NCBI RefSeq assembly: GCF_000004825.1 | Contig: NW_008805072.1 | Location: 434,001 to 498,000, forward strand | From: Heterostelium album PN500 | Lineage: Eukaryota; Evosea; Eumycetozoa; Acytosteliales; Acytosteliaceae | DNA length: 64,000 nucleotides | Direction of reading: 5' to 3' | In this document: positions 32,960 through 42,488 of the stretch, piece by piece | Numbering within the stretch: position 1 is the stretch's first letter | Layout of the letters: each line of letters opens with the position of its first letter | Translations under genes and position numbers: made by a program | Notes under the pieces: generated by a model | Seen by the model: only the letters and a program-made list of their open reading frames with translations | Database searches by the model: none | What the model was told of the DNA's origin: nothing

Positions 32960-35154
32960 ATGTCACATTATCAAGGTGGTGGAGGAGGTGGAGGTGGTGG
33001 TGAGAGACACCATGGCGGAGGAGGAGGAGGTGGTGGTGGCGGTGGTGGAGAAAGACATCATCACGGAGGTCAGCAACAACATCATCATCACAGACACAAC
33101 AACTATCAAGCATCGAAAATGGTATACGATGGTAAACGTATGAGAAAAGCTGTAGTAAGAAAGACTGTAGATTTCAATTCTACTCTAATCAAGTATCAAC
33201 TCGCTAGAATCTATCAACGTGACTATAGAGATCATTTTGGTGTACAACCAGACCCAATATATATTAAAGAAGTATGTTATTATTGATTACAATCTTTTCT
33301 TGGTTCTAGTAATTTTACTAATCGATAATTATCGTTATTTTTAGATTCTACCACCAATTGCATTAGATTCAAATCCGATAACAAGTGTTTGTACACGTTT
33401 CATTCATACATCAACAAATAAAGTTAAATATCCTATCAATTGTGTATCTGTAAGTATATCATAAACTTATTTTATATTGCTTTAACATTCTATTAACCTT
33501 ATGATTATGAAAGTGGACACCCGAAGGTAGAAGATTGGTTACAGGATCATCGAGTGGAGAGTTTACATTGTGGAATGGTTTGACTTTTAATTTTGAAACT
33601 ATATTGCAAGCACATGACAAAGCGGTTCGTGCAATCACTTGGTCACACAATGAGAATTGGATGGTCTCCGGTGACGACACTGGTCAAATCAAGTATTGGC
33701 AATCAAATATGAATAACGTAAAGGTATTTCAAGCGCACAAAGAATCGATTCGTGATATCTCTTTCTCGCCGACCGACTTGAAGTTTGCGTCGTGCTCCGA
33801 CGACGTCACCATCAAGATGTGGGATTTCGCGCGTTGCAAAGAGGAGCGTATCCTGACGGGACACGGTTGGGATGTAAAGTGTGTCAGTTGGCATCCCACA
33901 AAATCGATATTGGCATCGGGTTCCAAGGATAATCTCATCAAGATTTGGGATGCCCGCTCAGGCGAGAACATCTCGACGCTGCACGGCCACAAGAATACGA
34001 TTGTACAGGTCGAGTGGAATAAGAATGGAAACTGGCTCGCTAGCGCCAGTAGAGATCAGCTGCTGAAGCTCTATGATATTAGAACGATGCGTGAGATACA
34101 AACGTTCAAGGGTCACGGTAAGGAGGTGACTTCGGTCGCTTGGCATCCGTTCCACGAGGATCTGCTGGTGTCCGGTGGCTTTGACGGTTCGATCCTCTAC
34201 TGGATCGTCGGACAAGACCAGCCGCAAGGCGAGATACACGGTGCTCACGAGGGCAGTGTCTGGTCGCTTTCCTGGCATCCGATTGGCCATATTCTGGCGA
34301 GTGGATCCAACGACTACACCACCAAGTTCTGGTGCCGCAACCGTCCTGGTGACACCATGAAGGATAAATATAACAATCCACACGCCAACAACGATATTGA
34401 GAACGAGGATGAAGTGGACACTCGTGAGTTTATGATACCGGGAATCGGAGGTGGAGCGTCGTCGCTTCCAGGTCTCGGTGGATTGGCTTCGTCGTTTGCA
34501 TTTGAGTCGGTGCCAGCTGCGCAAGTGGTCGTCGAGGCTCCACAACAGCCGCTATTCAAGCAGGAACCACATACTTCCTCACCGACTTTGATTGGCCAAG
34601 CGGCGCCACCATCCAATAAACTTCCAGCACACTTCCAACCACCCCCACATTTCCAACCGCCACCCAACAACAACAACTTTAAACAATCACCTCAATTTAA
34701 TCAAAATCCATATCAACATCAACACCATCAACAACGTGATAATAATAATCAATCTCCACCACCACCAAATCAATATCAGCAACAACAGCCACCACAAATG
34801 AATCCTCAAATGAATTCACAAAATCCATATCAACAACAACAACAACCCAATCAATATCATCAACAAAGACAACAACACGGTCAACCACCAAATCAATTCC
34901 AACAAAAGCAAAATAGTCCGCCACTTGGAGGTCAACCTTTCCCACCTAACCAATTCCAACAGATGCCACCACAGCAACATCAAATGAACCAATACCAACA
35001 ACAACAACAACAACCAAATCAATATCAACAAATGAATCAATTACCACCAAATCAAAACCCATACATGCAACAACAACAATCACCTAACATGCCCAACCAT
35101 ATTATACAACCACCTTCATTTGGTAATAAACCAAGAGGTCCACCAAAACAATAA
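32960..35154 (+). CDS. WDR33/Pfs2-type mRNA 3'-end processing factor
   Basis: Three exons (32960..33271, 33345..33449, 33514..35154; phase 0) give 685 residues. After a Gly/His-rich start comes the WDR33-specific entry, [25 protein letters not shown]. Seven WD repeats follow to about residue 430, for example [40 protein letters not shown] and [20 protein letters not shown]. The tail (about 490-685) is Pro/Gln/Asn-rich. In CPSF, WDR33 binds the AAUAAA signal together with CPSF30, through its N-terminal region and propeller. The Gly runs (GGT/GGA repeats at 32978-33050) are unusual for the family's N terminus but typical of dictyostelid low-complexity inserts. Codon use in the WD region is G+C-richer than neighbours. 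Family call secure. Confidence 0.94.
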
Positions 35155-35502
35155 TTAATCGACATTTAATAAAAGATCATTAATTTAATTGAATAATATT
35201 AAAATAAATATAAATAGATATTAACTTTTTTTTTTTGTTTTTTAATGTTTAAGAATAGAATCTTATAAACTATACAATTTCTATTCTCTTTTTTATTATT
35301 TTTGTTTTGTTTTAAGTTTTAATTTATGAGTGTGGGTGTGTATTATGTATCAACAAGGGAATAAGTAGTATTATTATTAATAAAAGTAGAAGTAGGTGAA
35401 GAAGACAATGTTGTTATTATTATTATTAGCCATGTTTGTTATATATTGGTTGGTTGATTGATTGATTGACAATGTTAACTAATTTTATGTTAATCTTCTC
35501 AT
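35155..35502. other. Tail-to-tail spacer
   Basis: AT-rich DNA between the convergent WDR33 and proteasome genes, containing T-runs, ATT triplets and GTTGGTTGATTGATTGATTG-like repeats near 35447-35468. No gene. Confidence 0.55.
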
Positions 35503-36617
35503 TTATTTCTTTGGAGCAGTTGCAGCAGCTTCCTTCTCTTCATCCTTCTCCTTTTCGACTTCATCTACCAACTGTTCGACTTCGGATTCCCTTTAACAAT
35601 TTAATTGGTTCATTTCTTTTAATGATAGCAATTTCAATATTCTTATTTCCTGATTCTACAACCTATTTATTTGTGAACATCATAATAGTATTAATAATAA
35701 TAGATAGATAGTTAGTTATAGTTGTTTACTATATTTATAGTAATAAATGAATAAAATATATTATTACCTCAAGCAATGCTCTAACAGCCAATTTAATTGA
35801 AGCAGTATCACTCTCATCTGTAAAGTTCTTCTCTAAAAATTCACTGACAGTCTTTGAGTTACGTCCGATGGCGGCTGCCTTCCACGATGAAAATGAACCG
35901 GATGGATCTGTTTGGAAAAGTTTTGGTGTACCGTCTGAATCGAAACCGACAATCAATGTAGAAATACCGAATGGTCTAACACCACCACTTTGTGTATATC
36001 TCTATAACAATTGTTTAAAATTCATTAAATTAGTATCAACATTTGACTCGATCGATAGATAATCTTTTTGTTTTGTTCAAAGATATTTACTTGTTGAATT
36101 CCAGCGATATATTTAGAGATATATTCTACAGATGGTACATCATCCAATGATAATCTATATGATTGACACTCAACAAGAGCCTATAATAAAATCATAAATA
36201 GTAGATAATAAATATATAAAAATGTATAAATGTTAATGTTAATTAATAAGTTACTAATAAAGTAAGTAGTTATAAATAATGATGATAATGATGATGATGA
36301 TGATGATGATGATTATTATTATTATGTTTCATAAATGATATTAAACTTACCTTATTAATTAATACACGAGAATCAGCAGTCAAACCAGCAAAAGTAAGAC
36401 AGATGTGATCGTCGATCTTTACAATCTTTCTGATGGATCTAGCATCTTGAAGTTTAGCAGTTGACTTTTTCTCTACACCCAAGATGATGACATCCTTACC
36501 ACGTACACCAACGGCGACAGTACCCTTTCTAACTGCCTCCATAGCGTACTCTACTTGAAAAAGATGACCATCTGGTGAGAAAACTGTAATAGCTCTATCG
36601 TATTTTGCAGATGACAT
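35503..36617 (-). CDS. psmA7: 20S proteasome subunit alpha type-7
   Basis: Four exons (36617..36351, 36180..36091, 36001..35768, 35662 onward). The product is a structural alpha-ring subunit of the 20S proteasome. The N-terminal signature [20 protein letters not shown] and the core ([26 protein letters not shown]) are intact. Up to [14 protein letters not shown] the match to alpha-7 is clear. There, a CCC run on the plus strand (35589-35591) puts the expected acidic tail, which ends [11 protein letters not shown] plus stop at 35503-35505, one base out of frame. Read literally, the chain ends about 10 residues later at 35561-35563. The intact tail in the other frame suggests a sequencing error or a very recent change. 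Without the shift the protein would be 249 residues, the usual length. Confidence 0.9.
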
Positions 36618-37303
36618 TTTATATTTATTTTATTTATATATATATTATTAAAAAATGAAGAAGAAGAAGTTATAATAAAATTTAAATAATTTAATTTAAA
36701 GATTGGTAAAAAAAGTGATGAACTTGTGTGTTGTATGAATTAAAGAAAACAAAAATTGATTAAAAACTTTTTTGATGTTCAAAATTTTTATTTTTTTAAT
36801 TTATTTTTTTAATTTATTTTTTATAAACTTGACAGACATAATAATAATGGTTTTATGTATGAATGAAAAGATAAATTTTGTATGTTGCAAACAATAATCA
36901 ATATAAAAGGGAATTCAAGTTTTATTTAGTTTTTTTTTTGTTAATTTGTATATAAGAAAAGTAAAGCCTTTGTATATAGAGTCTTCAAGATCGAGAATCT
37001 CACACAACTACATGCAAAAGCTTCCTCTTCACAGTTTACTATTATGAAGAATTAGACTAATATTAATACTATAGTTTTATATATATTCTTTTCTTGAATC
37101 ATATAATAAAATTGATAGAAATTTAAAATTAAATGTAATCAAAATGATTTATTACCTTAACTATCTATTTCTAGACCAATAAAATTTTATATTTATTTAT
37201 TTTTTATTTTTGTATTATTTCTATGAAGACTACAAACTAAAGAGAGATCCTTCTCCATTTCGGATATAGATTCATAACTTGAGATAAATAAATAAAAAAA
37301 TGT
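36618..37303. other. AT-rich spacer holding a decayed sister-gene start
   Basis: Mostly AT-rich. At about 37042-37090 the sequence resembles the start of the Cys-rich gene at 37304-37606 (see separate entry). The rest, including AATTTATTTT repeats at 36790-36825, shows no gene. Confidence 0.55.
37042..37090 (-). pseudogene. Relic of the 5' end of a secreted Cys-rich gene
   Basis: About 50 bases resemble the signal-peptide end of the gene at 37304-37606. Both share a CAGTTT start and a block TATTAATACTATAGTTTTATA, with several differences between. No open frame continues from it. It looks like the scar of a tandem copy. Confidence 0.5.
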
Positions 37304-37606
37304 TTACTGAAGAGATGATGGACCAGTTCCACACTTTGGACAGCATTCTCCAGGTGGAATATCACCAACACAATCTGGGCATAGCACACTAGCACATTTT
37401 GCAGGTCTGATTGTTAAATTTGGTTTCTTTACACATCTGTCACAACAGGTACCAAGTGTAGGATTAGCCTTTTCAAAAATCAAACCTTTGTTTGTACAAT
37501 CTAAAGGATTAAGTTCTCTGCATCTTACATTACATCTAACGAATTCCACTTCGCAGTTTGCAATTATAAAGTATAATGCCAATATTAATACTATAGTTTT
37601 ATACAT
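37304..37606 (-). CDS. Small secreted cysteine-rich protein (VWC-like)
   Basis: Single exon, 100 residues. Residues 1-18 are a signal peptide (MYKTIVLILALYFIIANC). The mature part has twelve cysteines. Two halves each end in a CC-x2-C pattern, TCCDRC and ECCPKC; the second, CPDCVGDIPPGECCPKC, looks like the end of a von Willebrand type C module. It is probably an extracellular disulphide-rich protein, perhaps matrix or spore-coat associated, but no function can be assigned. No introns. A relic of a similar gene start lies 200-260 bases downstream. Family assignment is tentative, the gene itself convincing. Confidence 0.7.
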   Translation of the reverse strand: MYKTIVLILALYFIIANCEVEFVRCNVRCRELNPLDCTNKGLIFEKANPTLGTCCDRCVKKPNLTIRPAKCASVLCPDCVGDIPPGECCPKCGTGPSSLQ

Positions 37607-38840
37607 TTTGAAAAATTGAATGGATAAACAATTTTGTTTTTGTTTTTATTATATAAAAATTTTCAAATTATAATTATAATTATAATTATTTATATTTTTA
37701 AAATAATGTTCTAAAAAAATATAACCCCATTAATAGTTCAAGTAAAATTATTATTAGAAATGAATATAATAGAAAATTTAAATTAATTGGTTGGTATTTT
37801 AAAATATTTTATCTAATCAAATAGGGATGTGATTTTTTTTATGAATTAGAATGAAAAAGATAGGAATAAATAAAATGTATTCCAGAATTCACTAATTGGG
37901 ACAGTTATTTAAATTTAACAACTCTTTGGAAACAAATCACTTAGACATCTACACTTTACAGGCACGAGACAAAACAACTCTATCAACAATATTAGATTTA
38001 CTCTACAATTAATATAATAAATAATTTAAAGATATAAAGAAATTATACAATTTATAAAGATTCTAAATATTTAGATAAATAATGTAGTGCTAAGGTATAA
38101 AAGGTAGTTAACTTTACAAGTTAGAGAACTAATTATTCATAAAAATTAATTTATTTAGAGTTTAAACATTAATTTTAATTTCCATGATAACTTACGGTGC
38201 TTCAGAATTAAAATATCTTGTAAAGTTAACTTGGTACTTTGGATGCATAGTGATTATTGAACAATTTTTTGATATCCACTATACATATATTCTTTTGATT
38301 TATAAAAATAATAATAATAAATTAAAGAACAGAGTTTAAACAAATATTTTTTTGATTCTTTTGTATTAAGTGAAATTGTTGTAAAAATAAAAATGTTAAT
38401 AAAAAAAACATGTATATCTAAAAAATATTATTAATTCTAGTACTTATATGAGTTTTAAACAACAGTTTGTGATTGTCTGTTAAAGTTGTATATATTAGCA
38501 ACCTAGCAGTTATATATGATTTGTTGTATTGAGTTAAAGTGTTACCAAACTTAGGTTTTTTAGAAAAAACCTTTAGAAAAAAAATAAAAAAAAAATAAAG
38601 GAATAAGTGTATGGTAACACTCGCCAAATTTACACTTGACTCAAAAAAAAAAAAAATAAGTACAGCGGTGAACGGTGAGACAGCTAAAGATAGTTTCATA
38701 GTTGCTTTTATAGTCGACGTAGTTGAGAGGATAAGGTTGTCACTATATCATTCGGATACTTGTTTAGTTGAGTGTGTGTGTGTTGAGTCCAAAGAGGCTT
38801 GGACTACACAGATTTTTTTTTTTTTTTTTTTTAAAGAAGT
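37607..38840. other. Spacer with an inverted repeat, no clear gene
   Basis: AT-rich DNA upstream of the Cys-rich gene. Two 14-base arms, GTTAACTTTACAAG at 38107-38120 and its exact complement at 38217-38230, enclose about 100 bases. Around 38650-38810 there is a slightly G+C-richer patch that may be decayed coding sequence (possibly the earlier part of the GST relic), but I cannot identify it. Long A- and T-runs occur at 38642-38655 and 38813-38832. Confidence 0.5.
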
Positions 38841-39163
38841 AAACATTGATTTATTAAGTTTTATATTGGGATGCAACTCGAAGGTAAGCAATGGATTGCT
38901 GCCAATCAATAGTCGATTGCCAATATCGCAAAGTATTCTTGGGCAGTCTATATTCGTGAAGGTTTCATTCCCGATTCATAAGAGCGATACAAGAATGTTA
39001 TGGTTTGGCTCGATCGATTGAATAAAGACCTGCTGTCGCCAATCATCTGCCATCTATAGTTGGACCATTGAAAGGTGAACTCGAACATCTAAAGCATGCG
39101 GGAGCATCCCGTGTTAAACTATTCAACCAATTATACATTAACATTGCAAACAAAACAAATTAA
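38841..39163 (+). pseudogene. Decayed glutathione S-transferase, C-terminal half
   Basis: A G+C-richer patch in AT-rich DNA. Across frames it carries the phrases QLEGKQWIAANQ, SIANIAKYSWAVYIREGFIP, NVMVWLDRLNK and RPAVANHLPSIVGPLKGELE. These match the C-terminal helical domain of a bacterial-like glutathione S-transferase in the right order. At least two in-frame stops and two or three frame changes separate them, and the thioredoxin-fold N-terminal half is not recognisable. A host gene (or former transfer) that has lost function. A final TAA at 39161-39163 probably marks the original end. Confidence 0.6.
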
Positions 39164-39775
39164 GTTTCTGTTTCTAATAGGTAAATCAAATTAGACAAAT
39201 ATAAATCTAAAGGTATTGCTCTCTTGATCTTGGTTCTTTGATGCAAAAGCAACAGAGATAAACGATGACAATAGATTCTTAACATCCATTGTCTAATAAA
39301 TAACTAAAATAAATAAATCTGAATTTTTTTATTATTAATTTTAATTTTTTTCAGTCAATAAATATTATTGTTTGATTATTTAATTTATATGTTAGTTTGT
39401 TTGTTATTACTACTATTTTTATATATTTTTATTATTATATAGATATTTGTATATTATTTTAATATATTTTGAATATATAATTTCTATTTTCAAGATTAAT
39501 AAATGTCTATAATTCTTATGTTTGTAAGGATCTATGTTTTTTAAAAAATATTTAAAATTGAACTTTTTTTTTTTAAAAAATAATTTTTAATTTTGGTGGA
39601 TATTGTTAGAGATAAATCTGAATATATAGGAATAACTCTTTGTTTGTACCTCTTTGAATTAAAACTAGAATTTAAATTATTTATTAAAATATTTGAAATA
39701 ATAATAAAGTGTATTTTTTTTTGGTCGTTTTCTTATCAACTTTCATATGATGATTCCGAATCAAATAGAACCAAT
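39164..39775. other. Spacer including the 3' flank of B-box copy 3
   Basis: From about 39480 to 39775 this is homologous to the 3' flanks of B-box copies 1 and 2, combining segments that each of them has lost. The rest (39164-39480) is AT-rich and without a recognisable gene. Confidence 0.6.
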
Positions 39776-41458
39776 TCAATATTTTATGGATGTAGCTGCA
39801 CACCAACATCTTTCGAATTTATCATCTTCAAGGATCGGTTCAGATTGGTTGTCTTCAATTGAATATTTGAAGTTTCCAAATGATGCACCAGCAAATGAAT
39901 AGATAAAACTTGATGTTGATGATTCTCGATGATACATCAAATAAGCATATCCTTTTGGATGTTCGGTGGGAGTAAATTTGAGATTGACTGTTTGTTTTGT
40001 CTCAACATTGTATTTGATGAATCTCTTGTTAATAACATCGCATATAAAGAAATTTCCATTGTTATCATGACATGCTGAGTATGCTGTAATGTCAATTTGA
40101 TGATTTTCTATTGTTCTATTGGTCAAATCGAATTGAATCATCTTATTTCCGTTGTATGTTACTGAATACAATGAACCTTTGAAGATCATTGTTGATACCT
40201 GTTGACCGTATTCATCAGGTAATCGATGATATCTTTCGAATTGCATTGTCTTGATGTTGAATCGATCAATTCTATTCTTAATGTTGTATCCATTAACCAA
40301 ATAGATATGATCTTTACCATCGTAACAAACTGATATATTATAATCAGCATATATTCCTTCGATATTACCAATATGTTCAATTGATTTCGATTTAATTGAG
40401 AACTTCATCCATTTGTTTGGATTGGTATAACCACCGAATATATAGATATATTCACCAATTGAAACAATCGATTGGTATGTACACCAAATATCAAAATCAA
40501 GTTTGATTTGCTCGATTGAATTGTTGTTTGTTGTGTTGATAAGTGTTACTCCTTGAGAGCGATGTGTTGTGAAAATATATGATTGTTTATTATGATCGTT
40601 GTTTGTTGTTGTTGTTGTATTTATTTCATTGTTCTCTGATGGTTCAATTTTATCAAGTTTGATTGATTGTTTAATTATTGAATCCAACTGATTAAAATCA
40701 GGTTGTTTGATTGATAATTCATATAATGATGATTGTATTGATGATGTATTATTATTATTATTATCAGTTTTATTGAATTTATTGTTGTATTTGTATATGA
40801 TATCCAATAATAATGATGAATCGTTATTATGTTGATTTTTAAGTTCATCAATATTGAATGGATCATGATTATCATTGAACAATGTTTGATTATTATCCAA
40901 GATGAATGATTGTAATGATGAACTTGATGTAATAGATTTCATTATTGTTGTCGTTGTTGAATATTGTGTTGTTGTATCCTCTATAACTGTTGACTGATTA
41001 TCATTACTATTACTATCATTTCTATTATTATCTTTACTGTTATTTATTTTAATAATATTTACAATATATTTCAAATGATTAATATTATTATCGATTTGAT
41101 TTATGATTGTATCTTTATCATTAATTATATCTCTCTTTAGTTTTTGCTCTTCAATGATTAGATATTGATGTAGTTGTTCAAAGTATTGTTTGATTTCATT
41201 CTCTGTTGCTGATAATGATTGATATCTTGATGTTGATGATTTTAATGATTCCCATATCGATTTAAGTTGTAAATTGATGAATGAACTATTATTCTCGTCT
41301 TTATTAAATGATTGTTTGATATCATCGATATGTTCCCATTGATCATGATCAGGATGATCTTTAGAATGATTTTTTATACATCTCGAACACAACAAGCTGT
41401 TACATTGATAACAAATAAACTCATGTGATTTGTTATGTTCTGAACACTCTAAAGCCAT
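39776..41458 (-). CDS. B-box zinc finger / coiled-coil / beta-propeller protein, copy 3
   Basis: Single exon, 560 residues from the Met at 41458; upstream in-frame codons belong to the conserved leader. The architecture is identical to copies 1 and 2. The B-box to linker part is nearly identical to both and mixes their variants: it has the IVNIIKINN patch of copy 1 but the QPDFNQ of copy 2. The propeller again differs at the same cluster positions: HRSQGV after FTT, DFDIWCTY, GGYTNPNK, GIYADYN, NGYNI, TYNG, DITAYSA, CDVINKR, PTEHPK, AGASFG and ERCWCAA. It lies about 26 kb from the tandem pair, in opposite orientation, without an aminopeptidase neighbour. Apparently intact. Function unknown. 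Confidence 0.9.
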   Translation of the reverse strand: MALECSEHNKSHEFICYQCNSLLCSRCIKNHSKDHPDHDQWEHIDDIKQSFNKDENNSSFINLQLKSIWESLKSSTSRYQSLSATENEIKQYFEQLHQYLIIEEQKLKRDIINDKDTIINQIDNNINHLKYIVNIIKINNSKDNNRNDSNSNDNQSTVIEDTTTQYSTTTTIMKSITSSSSLQSFILDNNQTLFNDNHDPFNIDELKNQHNNDSSLLLDIIYKYNNKFNKTDNNNNNTSSIQSSLYELSIKQPDFNQLDSIIKQSIKLDKIEPSENNEINTTTTTNNDHNKQSYIFTTHRSQGVTLINTTNNNSIEQIKLDFDIWCTYQSIVSIGEYIYIFGGYTNPNKWMKFSIKSKSIEHIGNIEGIYADYNISVCYDGKDHIYLVNGYNIKNRIDRFNIKTMQFERYHRLPDEYGQQVSTMIFKGSLYSVTYNGNKMIQFDLTNRTIENHQIDITAYSACHDNNGNFFICDVINKRFIKYNVETKQTVNLKFTPTEHPKGYAYLMYHRESSTSSFIYSFAGASFGNFKYSIEDNQSEPILEDDKFERCWCAATSIKY

Positions 41459-41555
41459 TCTATTTTCTTTCCTCCTATTTATTATTATTAAATAAACTGT
41501 ATACAAAAATAATGATCAAAAAAAACACAACTTTCTTGAGACCACACTTTTGAAA
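41459..41555 (-). promoter_or_regulatory. Conserved upstream block of B-box gene copy 3
   Basis: Equivalent of 5995-6097 and 11855-11956, keeping the leader purines, the AATAAATAGGAGG segment, TGATCATTATTTTTGT and the poly-T element, with about 10-base differences in the middle. Similarity fades soon after. Confidence 0.5.
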
Positions 41556-41603
41556 TTAAATTAAAAATTTAAGTTAAAAAACTTTTCCATAATTCTGCAA
41601 AAG

Positions 41604-41691
41604 AATTAATTCTTTTTTTTAAAAATGATTATTACATTTTTATTGTTGTTGTTTTGATTTATATATGGTTTTTTGATTGTTGTTACTTTAT
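41604..41691. repeat. 86-bp dispersed repeat, copy A
   Basis: Starts ATTAATTCTTTTTTTTAAAA and ends TTGTTGTTACTTTAT. It matches 45518-45603 in the same orientation with about four small differences. Unknown family; non-coding. Confidence 0.75.
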
Positions 41692-42164
41692 AAATATATT
41701 AAAAAAAAAAAAAAAAAATTCTGCAAATTGATTTGCTATTTTGATTTATTATAATTTTTGACATTTTATAGATTTATTAAGTTGATGAGAATACTGATGA
41801 TTGATTTGGTTAAATTGAAAATGAAGAAGAGGAAATCCCTCTAAAATATCATTTGCATTTACATTCCTAATATATCGAGGTTGAAAGTGAGTTGACCAAT
41901 GAAAAATCGAAATAAATAAAATTTAATTAAATTTTTCATTTTTTTTGCTTTTTTTGGTATGTTAAATACAATGATATTTTGTAGGGTTACATCTCATTTA
42001 TTAATATCGAATCAAGACCTTTTCTACATATCTCTCAATCAACCTTTTGATAAAGAGTACTATCCTAAGAGGTATAATACCTCAGGTATTACTACTTTAC
42101 AAAAGATGAACCTTTTACAAATATAGGAGAACTTTACCGCATGCGCACTATTGATTTTTTAAAA
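41692..42164. other. Spacer upstream of tRNA-Trp
   Basis: AT-rich, with an A-run at 41701-41718 and a short inverted motif GGTATAATACC...GGTATTACTACTTT near 42070-42100. Nothing coding seen. The 3' flank of the tRNA gene (a short T-run) lies at 42155-42160. Confidence 0.5.
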
Positions 42165-42245
42165 TGACCAGTAAGGGATTCGAACCCTTGACCTGAAGCT
42201 AACTCTTTTTTGGAGACTTATGCGCTACCACTGCGCCAACCGGCC
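42165..42245 (-). tRNA. tRNA-Trp (anticodon CCA) with a short intron
   Basis: An 81-base gene on the minus strand. The acceptor arms GGCCGGT/ACTGGTC pair with two G-U pairs, and the discriminator is A. The D arm is GCGC-AGTGGTA-GCGC and the T arm AAGGG-TTCGAAT-CCCTT, with the internal A and B promoter boxes in place. The anticodon loop reads CT-CCA-AA. About 9 extra bases after position 37 are best explained as an intron; with them removed the anticodon stem pairs at four of five positions (the outermost T-C is a mismatch). As I recall, tRNA-Trp of D. discoideum also has an intron at this place. An inverted partial copy of the 5' half follows at 42317. Confidence 0.88.
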
Positions 42246-42304
42246 TTTGATGAATTTTAAAGGTCAAAATAATATTTTGAATGTTTTTTGTTCAAAAAAA
42301 TTCA

Positions 42305-42346
42305 AAAATTCATCAAAGTCCGGTTGGCGTAGTGGTATCTCATATT
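42305..42346 (+). pseudogene. Inverted partial copy of the tRNA-Trp 5' end and flank
   Basis: Reads AAATTCATCAAAG, then the first about 25 bases of the tRNA (CCGGTTGGCGTAGTGGTA and onward) with a few changes. It is the reverse complement of the tRNA gene's own start and upstream flank (42227-42260). The two form a long hairpin with arms of about 32 bases and two mismatches. It has no anticodon or T arm, so it is not functional. Confidence 0.75.
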
Positions 42347-42488
42347 ATCGAATACCAATCTTAAATATTGATATCTTCAAATAATTAGTCTGCAAAATAT
42401 TCTCTAAAAAAGAATGTTATATCAAATTAATTACAAAAAAAAAACGAACGAAAGATTTTAATTTTTGTTTCTTATTCATTAATCAAAA

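Noticed and set aside
32970-33055. GGT/GGA repeats as a telomere-like or G-quadruplex array
   Set aside because: They are in frame and encode Gly runs at the start of the WDR33 protein.
33958-34545. 195-codon antisense frame in the WDR33 gene
   Set aside because: Shadow of the G+C-richer WD-repeat coding region; the sense strand has clear WD motifs.
38418-38830. Overlapping opposite open frames before the GST relic
   Set aside because: Poly-Lys/Phe runs from A/T tracts; part may be decayed coding sequence, but nothing can be identified.
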